Assembly: GCA_028276345.1 (NCBI GenBank)
Contig: JAPYWM010000031.1
Coordinates: forward strand, 1-10,272
DNA length: 10,272 bases
Origin: Sphingobacterium sp.
Lineage (GTDB): Bacteria > Bacteroidota > Bacteroidia > SpSt-205
Direction of reading: 5' to 3'
The stretch's first letter is position 1, and every line of letters starts with the position of its first letter. Position numbers and translations under genes: made by a program. The notes beneath the pieces were generated by a model. It saw only the letters and a list, made by a program, of their open reading frames with translations. It had not been told where the DNA came from and ran no database searches. Shown here piece by piece: positions 1 to 6,602 of the stretch.

Positions 1-1355
1 CTTTGCATGGGGAGGGTGGTGAGGTTTTGGGGCTGGGTCATGTCGGCATAGTACTGTCGGCCATCGGCATTGCGCTGAGGGCCGAAATACGCATAACCCC
101 CGCGTACAGTGATTTCATCCGTCAAAAGCCATTCTATGCCCCCCCGCGCATTGATGGCCGTACCAAAGCTTTTTTCGATGGTCTCATTTTCTCGGTCGTA
201 GGCGTAGTCATTACTGCTAAAGCTCATCGTGCGATAATCCAGAAAGTCTGCTTCTAAGCTGACGGTCCCGCGATCACCAAGCAAAAAGGCTACGCCGGCT
301 GTAGTTCGGTAAGGGTACACAAACCGGTACTCGTACTGAAACGGATTTTGGAAGGTCGTAATATTGACGCGGCCATCATCCAGGCCGAATTCCATTTCAG
401 CGTTGTACTCGTCGGAGATGCGGAGGCGGGAACCCGTGGTAAAGCTCACCCCAAACCGCATGAAGTCGGTGGGTTCTACCAGGACGCCCAGGGCTAAGCC
501 CAGCCCGCTACCCGAGGAGCTATACTTTTCCCGGAAGGTAATGTAGTCGGCGGGGGTGGTGCCATTCTGGCCGTTGTAGCGGTTCTGGGTGTCTATTTCG
601 CGCAGGCGGTAGAGTTTGCTGTAGCTGAGGCCCCGCACAAGCAGGGAGGCGCCGAAGAAGATGCGGTTCTGGTAGGAGAGGGCCCCGCTAATAGCCCAGG
701 TGTTGAGGCGGCCTTTTTCCTGGGATGTGATTTCCTGTAGGATGCCCCCCTGCGAAAATACGCCTTGGTACCGCCAGCGGGTGATATCGGCTACGTCTAT
801 GATGCCGCGAGTCCCCAGCGGCGTTCCTAAGTCAAAGAAGTTTAGGTAGGCCAGGGCTGGGAGCCCACCCAGCAGGGTATCCGGAATGCCCTCGGCCTGT
901 TCGGCGATGGCCTGTGTGAAGGAGTTTCGGCTATTGAAGGCGGTGGCTGTAGCGTTTTGATAGAAAAAGCCCTCCTGGTTGTAGCCGAAGCCGAAAGCCC
1001 ATTGGGTGATGCTTTTGCCGCCAGTGCCTCGCAGGATGAGCGAGAGGTGGTTCAGAGCGAAATGGGTGCGGCTGTCGCTGGTAGCCTGCTGATTGTAGGT
1101 GGTTTGGGTAGTGGGGATGTAGAGGGTAGGGGAGAGCCAGAGGCCGCCTCGCATGAAGAGACCGAGGCCAGCGGGGTTTTGGGTGAGGTTGGTGGGGTCG
1201 CCGCCCAGCGCTGAAAAGGCGCCCCCCATCGCCAGTCCCCGCGCCGTCCCTTGCGGCATCAGCCCGCTCCACCGCTCCGCATCCAGATCATTTTGCGAGC
1301 AGAGCCAGAGGGGCAGCATCCCCAAGGCCCATCTCAGGTACTTCGCTTCAAACAT
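1..1355 (-). CDS. Partial OmpP1/FadL-family outer-membrane transport protein (3' end beyond window)
   Basis: Reading the minus strand from ATG at 1355-1353 gives 451 uninterrupted codons to the left edge, so the C-terminus is missing. The N-terminus has K5 and R8 followed by a short hydrophobic stretch (about residues 9-19), a plausible signal peptide ending near Ser20-Gln21. Next comes the family signature: MGGAFSALGGD at 43-53, then NPAGLG at 60-65. This matches the Bacteroidota OmpP1/FadL/TodX proteins, often labelled 'hemin receptor' in databases. The rest alternates aromatic and glycine-rich strands (for example AFGFGYNQEGFFYQ at 120-133 and TVRGGYAYFGP at 417-427), as expected of an outer-membrane beta-barrel. 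FadL relatives let hydrophobic compounds cross the outer membrane; the substrate here cannot be told. Complete relatives run somewhat longer, so a few C-terminal strands are probably lost. It is divergent from the CtpA-like gene. Family assignment is fairly sure; substrate is unknown. Confidence 0.85.
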   Translation of the reverse strand, partial: MFEAKYLRWALGMLPLWLCSQNDLDAERWSGLMPQGTARGLAMGGAFSALGGDPTNLTQNPAGLGLFMRGGLWLSPTLYIPTTQTTYNQQATSDSRTHFALNHLSLILRGTGGKSITQWAFGFGYNQEGFFYQNATATAFNSRNSFTQAIAEQAEGIPDTLLGGLPALAYLNFFDLGTPLGTRGIIDVADITRWRYQGVFSQGGILQEITSQEKGRLNTWAISGALSYQNRIFFGASLLVRGLSYSKLYRLREIDTQNRYNGQNGTTPADYITFREKYSSSGSGLGLALGVLVEPTDFMRFGVSFTTGSRLRISDEYNAEMEFGLDDGRVNITTFQNPFQYEYRFVYPYRTTAGVAFLLGDRGTVSLEADFLDYRTMSFSSNDYAYDRENETIEKSFGTAINARGGIEWLLTDEITVRGGYAYFGPQRNADGRQYYADMTQPQNLTTLPMQ

Positions 1356-1364
1356 ACCTTCCCC

Positions 1365-1372
1365 CAAAGGTA
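1365..1372 (-). promoter_or_regulatory. Candidate Bacteroidota -7 box for the FadL-like gene
   Basis: On the minus strand this reads TACCTTTG, an exact match to TAnnTTTG. It ends 9 nt before the ATG at 1355, so the transcript would have a leader of only a few bases. No clear TTG -33 element lies about 20 nt upstream. The location in the only non-coding gap before the gene supports the call. Confidence 0.5.
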
Positions 1373-1418
1373 GCCATTTTCTTTTCTGTACCTTAGAGGG
1401 GTGCGAAGAAAATGGCTA
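1371..1418. repeat. 13-bp perfect inverted repeat across the divergent intergenic region and the protease start
   Basis: TAGCCATTTTCTT at 1371-1383 is the exact reverse complement of AAGAAAATGGCTA at 1406-1418, with 22 bp between the arms. The left arm touches the -7 box of the FadL-like gene. The right arm covers codons 2-6 of the CtpA-like gene. It could be a binding site for a dimeric regulator acting on both genes, or an RNA stem over the protease start if transcription begins far enough upstream. The match is seen directly; the role is inference. Confidence 0.6.
1389..1396 (+). promoter_or_regulatory. Weak candidate -7 box for the CtpA-like gene
   Basis: The plus strand reads TACCTTAG, one mismatch from TAnnTTTG, ending 4 nt before the GTG at 1401. 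It mirrors the better motif on the other strand. There is no visible -33 element, so this is a tentative call based on position and on the lack of any better candidate in the short gap. Confidence 0.3.
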
Positions 1419-2969
1419 TGGCCGCTCGGCCTATTAGTAGGTCTTCTCCTGTGGGCCTGGCAAGACCCCCTCTATAAAATCGGGAAAAATATTGAGATTT
1501 ACGGGCGAGTCCTGCAAGAACTGGCCCTAAACTATGTCGATGAGCCCGACTTAGATAAGCTCACCACCGAAGCCATAGAAAAGATGCTCGCGACTTTGGA
1601 CCCGTACACGAACTTTTACAGCTCGGTGGATGTAACGCAGGGGCAGCTGGAGCAGAGTGGGCGCTATGCGGGGATTGGGGTGGTAGTGCAAGAGGTAGCC
1701 GGACGAAAAGCTATCCGGCGCGTCTTTGCCGAAAGCCCAGCCGAAAAAGCTGGCCTGCGACCGGGCGATATTTTGCTGGAAATAGACCGGCAAGCGACAA
1801 GTGCCCTCTCGCTGGATAAAGTCCAGGAGCTGCTGCGAGGTATGCCCGGCACAAAAGTCTCTTTACTCATAGAGCGGCCCGCAGAAAAACGACGCGTTAC
1901 CATAGAGGTCGCGCGAGCTGAGCTGGAACCCCCGCCTGTACCTTATGCGGCGGTGCTCCCGGGTGACATTGGCTACATTGCTTTGAGTCAGTTTTCGCGG
2001 GGATGTTCGGAAAGGTTTCGGCAGGAGCTCATCCGGCTCAAAGCCCAAGCTCCCCTCAAAGGCCTCATCATAGACCTGAGAGGCAACCCCGGCGGCCTCC
2101 TCCAAGAAGCCCTGGAAATCCTGAATCTTTTCCTACCTAAGGGGGAGCTCCTCTTAGAGACCCGAGGCCGTATGCCAGAATCTAATCAAAAGTATTACGC
2201 TCAGATGCACCCGTTTGAGCCGAACCTCCCGCTGGTGGTGCTCATCGACGAGCAGAGTGCCAGTGCCTCGGAAATCGTGGCAGGGACGCTCCAAGACCTG
2301 GATCGGGCTGTTATTTTGGGCCATCGCTCCTTTGGAAAAGGCCTGGTACAAGTCGTGCGCCCCCTCGTGGAAAACACCCAGATGAAAATCACTGTCTCCC
2401 GGTACTATACGCCTTCGGGCCGGTGCATTCAGCTCGGGCGGGAGGGCGATAGGGTTTTCAAGACCCGTTCGGGCCGCACCGTACGGGAGGCCAATGGGAT
2501 TGCCCCTGACATCACCCTCCCCACCGCCTTGCCTCTCCCCCTCAAAAATGCTGTGAGTCCCTATCTCTTTCTCTTTTCGGCGTACCTTTCTACGGTGGCC
2601 GACACGGTAGCCCTCCGGCTGCTTCCGGAGGCAGTGGTGCAGACGACGTTGGATTCAGTGGCGCGTTACCCAGAGTCCCTAACGGATGAAACCGACAAAC
2701 TCTTAGAGATGGTTCGCACGCGCACGGATACGCTGCCGCAGGTGCGTCAGGCAGTAGAGCAGGCCCGAAGCGCCCTCTTCCAGAGCCGCCTGGAAAAGGT
2801 CCAGCGTGCCCTACCCGAAGTAACGTTTCTGGTTACGCAAGAGGTCCTGTACCGCCAGGCAGGCGAAAAGTGGGCTTATGCGTTTGCGATGCGGGAGGAC
2901 CCCTGGATTCAAGAGGCGCGTCGCCTCTTAGAGTCGCCTCAGCGCTATCAGGCGATCCTGAAGCCCTGA
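1401..2969 (+). CDS. Carboxyl-terminal processing protease (S41 family, CtpA/Prc-like)
   Basis: The 522-residue product is a periplasmic serine protease that would cleave proteins near their C-termini, acting in envelope protein processing or turnover. Residues 1-20 (MRRKWLWPLG then a Leu-rich stretch) form a signal peptide or membrane anchor. A PDZ domain occupies about 88-165, with the loop YAGIGV and the AGLRPGDILLEI motif at 117-128. The S41 catalytic domain covers about 186-375: LIIDLRGNPGGL at 222-233, catalytic Ser288 in SASASEIVAG, and Lys313 in SFGKG. The 25-residue Ser-Lys spacing equals that of E. coli Prc (S430/K455), and Asp299 matches Prc D441. Residues after about 377 form a 145-residue tail that I cannot assign. 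The GTG start is chosen because an in-frame TAG lies at 1371-1373 and no ATG intervenes; it places the anchor correctly. Its 3' end overlaps the convergent methyltransferase gene by 22 bp. Confidence 0.93.
   Translation: MRRKWLWPLGLLVGLLLWAWQDPLYKIGKNIEIYGRVLQELALNYVDEPDLDKLTTEAIEKMLATLDPYTNFYSSVDVTQGQLEQSGRYAGIGVVVQEVAGRKAIRRVFAESPAEKAGLRPGDILLEIDRQATSALSLDKVQELLRGMPGTKVSLLIERPAEKRRVTIEVARAELEPPPVPYAAVLPGDIGYIALSQFSRGCSERFRQELIRLKAQAPLKGLIIDLRGNPGGLLQEALEILNLFLPKGELLLETRGRMPESNQKYYAQMHPFEPNLPLVVLIDEQSASASEIVAGTLQDLDRAVILGHRSFGKGLVQVVRPLVENTQMKITVSRYYTPSGRCIQLGREGDRVFKTRSGRTVREANGIAPDITLPTALPLPLKNAVSPYLFLFSAYLSTVADTVALRLLPEAVVQTTLDSVARYPESLTDETDKLLEMVRTRTDTLPQVRQAVEQARSALFQSRLEKVQRALPEVTFLVTQEVLYRQAGEKWAYAFAMREDPWIQEARRLLESPQRYQAILKP
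2911..2929. repeat. 8-bp perfect hairpin near the 3' end of the protease gene
   Basis: AAGAGGCG at 2911-2918 pairs with CGCCTCTT at 2922-2929 around a 3-nt loop. It lies inside the protease coding sequence, about 40 nt before its stop and 19 nt beyond the stop of the convergent methyltransferase gene. No T-tract follows on either strand, so it is not a standard intrinsic terminator. It may still end or stabilise the minus-strand transcript, or be a chance result of the Glu-Ala-Arg-Arg-Leu-Leu codons. Confidence 0.3.
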
Positions 2970-3493
2970 CGTTCTAAGGCCCGCACCGCTTCATAGAGGG
3001 CGATCCCCCCCGCTACGGCGACATTGAGGCTGTGCTTGGTGCCGTATTGGGGTATTTCCACGGCATGCGTGCAGACGGCTAAAACTTCCTCTGAGAGACC
3101 CCGCAGCTCATGCCCTACCACGATCACCCAGGGCGGCGGCGGCCAATCAAAATGCATGAGGTTTTGGCTCTCATCGGTTTGCTCTAAGGCGATGATAGCA
3201 AAGCCTTTTTCTTGGAGGTTTTTGAGGTGGGCGGCTAAGTTGGGGATGCGTTCCCAAGCTACGGACGTTTCGGCGCCGAGGGCAGCGCGGTAGATTTCGG
3301 GATGGGGCGGCGCCGGCGTATACCCCCCCAGCAGCACCTTCTCCACTCGAAAGGCATCCGCACTGCGCAAAAGGCTCCCTACATTATACCGGCTGCGGAC
3401 ATCATCCAGCGCCAGGTAAAGGGGATACTTGGAGGCTTGCCGGTAGGCTTCTACGGAGAGGCGGCCCAGCTCTTCTACGGCGAGCTTGCGCAT
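2948..3493 (-). CDS. TrmH/SpoU-family RNA 2'-O-ribose methyltransferase
   Basis: This 181-residue protein is a SAM-dependent enzyme that would methylate a ribose 2'-OH in tRNA or rRNA; the target nucleotide cannot be read from sequence. The three SPOUT/SpoU motifs are present in order. Motif 1 is NVGSLLRSADAF at 37-48, with Asn37 and catalytic-type Arg43. Motif 2 is VIVVGHELRGLSEE at 123-136, with Glu129 and Gly132. Motif 3 is EIPQYGTKHSLNVAVAGG at 146-163, with Ser155-Leu-Asn157. Motifs 2 and 3 make the knotted SAM site. The length matches the minimal catalytic domain, with no N-terminal RNA-binding domain like those of RlmB-type members. Its ATG overlaps the stop of the upstream thiamine-diphosphate enzyme by one base (TAATG), so translation is probably coupled. 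The gene ends 22 bp inside the convergent protease gene. Confidence 0.92.
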   Translation of the reverse strand: MRKLAVEELGRLSVEAYRQASKYPLYLALDDVRSRYNVGSLLRSADAFRVEKVLLGGYTPAPPHPEIYRAALGAETSVAWERIPNLAAHLKNLQEKGFAIIALEQTDESQNLMHFDWPPPPWVIVVGHELRGLSEEVLAVCTHAVEIPQYGTKHSLNVAVAGGIALYEAVRALERQGFRIA

Positions 3494-5106
3494 TACATGG
3501 AGATGGAGCCTTTCCGGAAGTCCGTCTCGCTGATACGCACGTTGACCAGGGCGGGCTTCTGGCTATTGCGGGCCGCCTGGAGAGCACCGGGCAAATCCGC
3601 CGTGTCTTCTACCCAGGCACCCCAGCCGCCGAGTGCCTCGACCATCTTGTCATAGCGGGAGGGGAGAAGCTCGGTGGCTATGGCCCGTCCGTAGAAGGGC
3701 ATTTGGGCGCGTTTGATTTGCATCCAGGCGGCGTCGTTGCCTACGACGCCTACGAAAGGCAGGTTGAATCGGACGGCGGTATCATACTCCATGCCATTGA
3801 GGCCGAAAGCCCCATCGCCAAAGATGACCCACACATCGCTATCGGGGCGCAGTAGTTTGGCGGCGATGGCATAAGGCGCGCCAGCGCCGAGGGTGCCCAG
3901 CGGGCCGGCATCCAGCCATTGCCCCAGACCGCGCGGCCGAATCGTATACGCCGCCGTCCCCACAATATCCCCCCCATCTCCAATCACGATGCTCTGGGGG
4001 GTAAGCAGCTTATTAACTTCCTGGCAGAGGCGCAGGGGATTCACGGGTCGGGTAGAGTTGGCGGCCTCAGCGGCGATGCGGGCTTCTCGGGCGGCCTCCT
4101 CCTGGCGCAGGAGGTCTTTCCAGGGTTTCCACCCGTGGGCGGGTTCAGGGGCTACTTTGGCTAATGCGGCCAGGAAGACGCCCGGGTCGGTCCATTCGCT
4201 AACGTCTCCGGGACGATTGCGCCGGAGCTCCGCCGCATCCCGGTCGACCCGAATGAGCTTAGCTTGCGCAGAAATACTTTCGCCGTAGTTTAGCCGAAAG
4301 TCTAGGGGCACCCCCGCCAGAATCACCACATCGGCTTCTGAGAGCGCTTTGCGCCGAGAATGGATAAAAAGCAGGGGATGTTCGGCCCCTAAGGCCCCCC
4401 GAGCCATGCCATTCGTGAAAGTCGGAATCCCCAACGTCTCTACTATACCCCGAATCTCCGGTGCTACCTCGGAAAAAAGCACCTGACTACCCAGCAGCAA
4501 AACGGGCCGCTGGGCCTCCCGCAAAAGTTCGGCGGCGGCTTTGATGGCGGCATGATGGGCATCATAAGGTTTGATCTCGTCGTCAATGAAGAGGGGCTTG
4601 TCAGGCACTTGGTCAAAGAGCACATCCATAGGCACTTCCAAGAAGACAGGGCCGGGCACCTCACTGGTTGCGGCTTGGAAGGCCCGCGCTACGACATCCA
4701 TGATCTCGCTGGGCTTAGTGATGCGGGTAGCCCAGCGGGTGATGGGCTGCATGATGGCGACGTGGTCCATTTCTTGGAGGGCGCCTTTGCCGATAGTGGG
4801 CTGAGCCGCTTGCCCCCCGATCACGATCATGGGGGTTTGGCTGCGCCAGGCATTAGCTACGGCGGTAACGACATTCAGAACGCCCGGGCCTGCCGTTACG
4901 GCACATACGCCGATTTTTCTCGTGAGGCGCGCGGCCGCTTCGGCTGCAAACCCCGCCGCCTGTTCATGCCGAAAGTCTATCACAGGCACATCCACATCCG
5001 CACACCCCTCATAAATCTCCATAATGTGGCCCCCCGACAGCGTGAATAAATGCGTCATGCCGTATTCTTTCAGTAGGCGCGCTAAATGCCGACCCCCTGT
5101 CTGCAT
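3493..5106 (-). CDS. Thiamine-diphosphate-dependent lyase/synthase, ILVBL (HACL2)-like
   Basis: The 537-residue product has the three-domain layout of the acetolactate synthase/2-hydroxyacyl-CoA lyase superfamily. The N-terminal pyrimidine-binding domain carries catalytic-type Glu48 in FRHEQAAGFAAEAAAR and the TAGPGVLN loop at 71-78. A central domain follows (about 185-320). The C-terminal pyrophosphate domain has the Mg/ThDP motif GDG at 430-432 with Asn457 26-27 residues on. Automated pipelines would likely call it acetolactate synthase. Several stretches recall human ILVBL (2-hydroxyacyl-CoA lyase 2) more than IlvB: GPLGTLGAGAPYA at 401-413, FGDGAFG at 429-435, GNDAAWMQI at 456-464 and the C-terminal TDFRKGSI at 528-535. 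That comparison is from memory, not a search. No small regulatory IlvN subunit or other branched-chain gene lies nearby, which also argues against a biosynthetic role. Substrate is uncertain. It heads a two-gene unit with the RNA methyltransferase. Confidence 0.85.
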   Translation of the reverse strand: MQTGGRHLARLLKEYGMTHLFTLSGGHIMEIYEGCADVDVPVIDFRHEQAAGFAAEAAARLTRKIGVCAVTAGPGVLNVVTAVANAWRSQTPMIVIGGQAAQPTIGKGALQEMDHVAIMQPITRWATRITKPSEIMDVVARAFQAATSEVPGPVFLEVPMDVLFDQVPDKPLFIDDEIKPYDAHHAAIKAAAELLREAQRPVLLLGSQVLFSEVAPEIRGIVETLGIPTFTNGMARGALGAEHPLLFIHSRRKALSEADVVILAGVPLDFRLNYGESISAQAKLIRVDRDAAELRRNRPGDVSEWTDPGVFLAALAKVAPEPAHGWKPWKDLLRQEEAAREARIAAEAANSTRPVNPLRLCQEVNKLLTPQSIVIGDGGDIVGTAAYTIRPRGLGQWLDAGPLGTLGAGAPYAIAAKLLRPDSDVWVIFGDGAFGLNGMEYDTAVRFNLPFVGVVGNDAAWMQIKRAQMPFYGRAIATELLPSRYDKMVEALGGWGAWVEDTADLPGALQAARNSQKPALVNVRISETDFRKGSISM

Positions 5107-5111
5107 ACCTA

Positions 5112-5119
5112 CAAATGTA
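5112..5119 (-). promoter_or_regulatory. Candidate Bacteroidota -7 box for the ThDP enzyme gene
   Basis: On the minus strand this reads TACATTTG, an exact TAnnTTTG match, ending 5 nt before the ATG at 5106. Transcription would start at or within a base or two of the start codon, giving a leaderless mRNA. No TTG is seen about 20 nt upstream. It lies in the 50-bp gap after the efflux operon, where no terminator hairpin is visible, so read-through from the efflux genes is also possible. Confidence 0.5.
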
Positions 5120-5156
5120 TGGCTATGTGGGGCGTCTTCCTGTCATCGCTCATATC

Positions 5157-6602
5157 TCACGGATACGACCGCTCTGCCCCTCCCCCGCCGAGGGCTCTAT
5201 AAAGGCCGATTTGGGCTTTTAAGGCTTCCAGCTTTGTTTCTATCAGCTCTATCTGAGCTTCAAAGGCTTCACTCTGCGTCAGGAGCACCTCTAAATAGTC
5301 GGCGTCGGCCGAACGGTACAAGCGATCCGCAATAAGAATAGACTCCAAAAGTATCTGAACCTCTGCCTGTTTGATGGCATAGCTTCGGGCGGCATTTTGG
5401 AGGCGAGCTAACTGGGTCTGCACTTCGGTATAGGCTGAAAGGAGAGTTTGTTCATAAGCTAAAAGGGCCTGGCGCTGCCGAGCGTTTGCCATGCCGTAGG
5501 CGGCCTTTAGCGCATTCCAGTTGATAAGGGGCTGTAAGGCATCTAACCCCAGCGTGTAAAGGAGGGACTTAGGATTTAGCAGGAGCGCTGGATGAAAAGC
5601 TTGGACACCGATCGAAGCGCCTATTCCCAGCCGCGGATAAAAAGCGGCTCGGGCCGAAAGCACATCTAAATGGGCCGCTTGCAGGGCTTTTTCTGCGGCA
5701 CGCACATCCGGCCGCTGCGTAAGCAGATGCGCAGGAACCCCTACCGTCGGGGTCGTATCTATGGGAACGTCCAAAATGGCCTGGGGAGAAATTGGAAGCT
5801 GCGTGGGGATTCGCCCTAAAAGATAGATGAGACGATTTTCCACCTCGGCCTGCCGCTGGAATAAAAGATAGCGCCGATTCTGGGTATTGAGGAGGCGAGC
5901 TTGAAACCGATTGACAGCGAGCTGGGTGGCGCGCCCTGCTTGTTGATTGAGCTTAGTCAGATGCAGCGCTTGACTCTGCACCTTGATATAGGTATCTACG
6001 ACGGCAACGAGGCCCCGTAGCGCCAGAAGCTCATAATAGGACTCCGCGACTTCAGCTATGAGCCGGGTTACCGCAAATTGTCGGGTTTCCCCAGCAGCCA
6101 GCATGCGTAGGAAGGCAGCGCGGCGGGCATTGCGCAGCTTACGCCATATATCCAACTCCCACGAAGCATACAATCCGCCCTCATACATAGACATGGGCTC
6201 AGGAAAAGACCGCCCGGGCTCCGGGACGAGATTGCTTTCTACGGCACCAGAAGGCGTAAAAGCCCCTACCTTCTCTATTTCGTTCTTCCAGCCCAAATGT
6301 ACGAAGGGTAAATATTCTCCCCGGCGGGCCTGGGCCTCCCACCGGGCCATCTCCACCTCTGCCGCCAAAATCCGCAGCTCCTGATTATACGCTAATGCCG
6401 TATCTATAAGGGCTTGCAGATAAGGGTCTCGAAAATAGGCCCGCCAAGAAAGCCTCCCGATAGAAGCTGTATCCGCCCCCTGCGAAGCATAGGTGGCCGG
6501 TAAGCGCAACTGCGGCATGGGTAACGTCGGCCGAAAAACCGCACACCCCCCTAAAAATCCCAGCCCTAAAACCCAGAAAAATGGATTCCCTAAACGGCTC
6601 AT
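5157..6602 (-). CDS. Outer-membrane efflux channel lipoprotein (NodT/OprM-type, TolC superfamily)
   Basis: The 481-residue protein is the outer-membrane exit duct of the RND pump encoded just upstream. The start is taken at ATG 6602-6600, not the further in-frame ATG at 6680, because it places a lipoprotein signal peptide at residues 1-20 with lipobox LGGC (Cys20) and forms an ATGA overlap with the pump's stop. Two outer-membrane-efflux repeats follow, about 60-265 and 290-475. Family marks include WELDIWRKLRN at 148-158 (SYELDLWGRxR type), LLTQRPDVRAAE at 293-304, YRSADADYLEVLLTQ at 429-443 and the closing LYRALGGG at 467-474. These are typical of NodT-family channels such as OprM. The protein should be lipid-anchored and form a trimer with a periplasmic alpha-helical barrel. 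It is the last gene of the adaptor-pump-channel operon. Confidence 0.93.
   Translation of the reverse strand: MSRLGNPFFWVLGLGFLGGCAVFRPTLPMPQLRLPATYASQGADTASIGRLSWRAYFRDPYLQALIDTALAYNQELRILAAEVEMARWEAQARRGEYLPFVHLGWKNEIEKVGAFTPSGAVESNLVPEPGRSFPEPMSMYEGGLYASWELDIWRKLRNARRAAFLRMLAAGETRQFAVTRLIAEVAESYYELLALRGLVAVVDTYIKVQSQALHLTKLNQQAGRATQLAVNRFQARLLNTQNRRYLLFQRQAEVENRLIYLLGRIPTQLPISPQAILDVPIDTTPTVGVPAHLLTQRPDVRAAEKALQAAHLDVLSARAAFYPRLGIGASIGVQAFHPALLLNPKSLLYTLGLDALQPLINWNALKAAYGMANARQRQALLAYEQTLLSAYTEVQTQLARLQNAARSYAIKQAEVQILLESILIADRLYRSADADYLEVLLTQSEAFEAQIELIETKLEALKAQIGLYRALGGGGAERSYP

Noticed and set aside
931..1272. 113-codon minus-strand frame inside the FadL-like gene
   Set aside because: It is another frame of the same strand. 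The FadL-like frame carries the NPAG signature and continues without a stop to the left edge.
1288..1295. TCATTTTG on the plus strand as a promoter for the protease gene
   Set aside because: It has a mismatch at the important second base, lies over 100 bp upstream inside the FadL-like gene, and has no -33 partner.
1349..1356. TATGTTTG on the minus strand, also a TAnnTTTG match, at the FadL-like start
   Set aside because: It includes the start codon itself, so a transcript from it would begin inside the gene. The TACCTTTG at 1372-1365 is better placed.
3302..3655. 117-codon plus-strand frame spanning the methyltransferase/ThDP junction
   Set aside because: It is antisense to two well-supported genes and shows no signal peptide, domain or promoter.
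4552..5049. 165-codon open frame on the plus strand inside the ThDP enzyme gene
   Set aside because: It lies opposite a gene with complete family motifs, and its translation is low-complexity with no recognisable domain. It is a frame shadow.
5107..5156. Intrinsic terminator after the efflux operon
   Set aside because: The 50-bp gap contains no stable stem followed by a T-tract on the minus strand.
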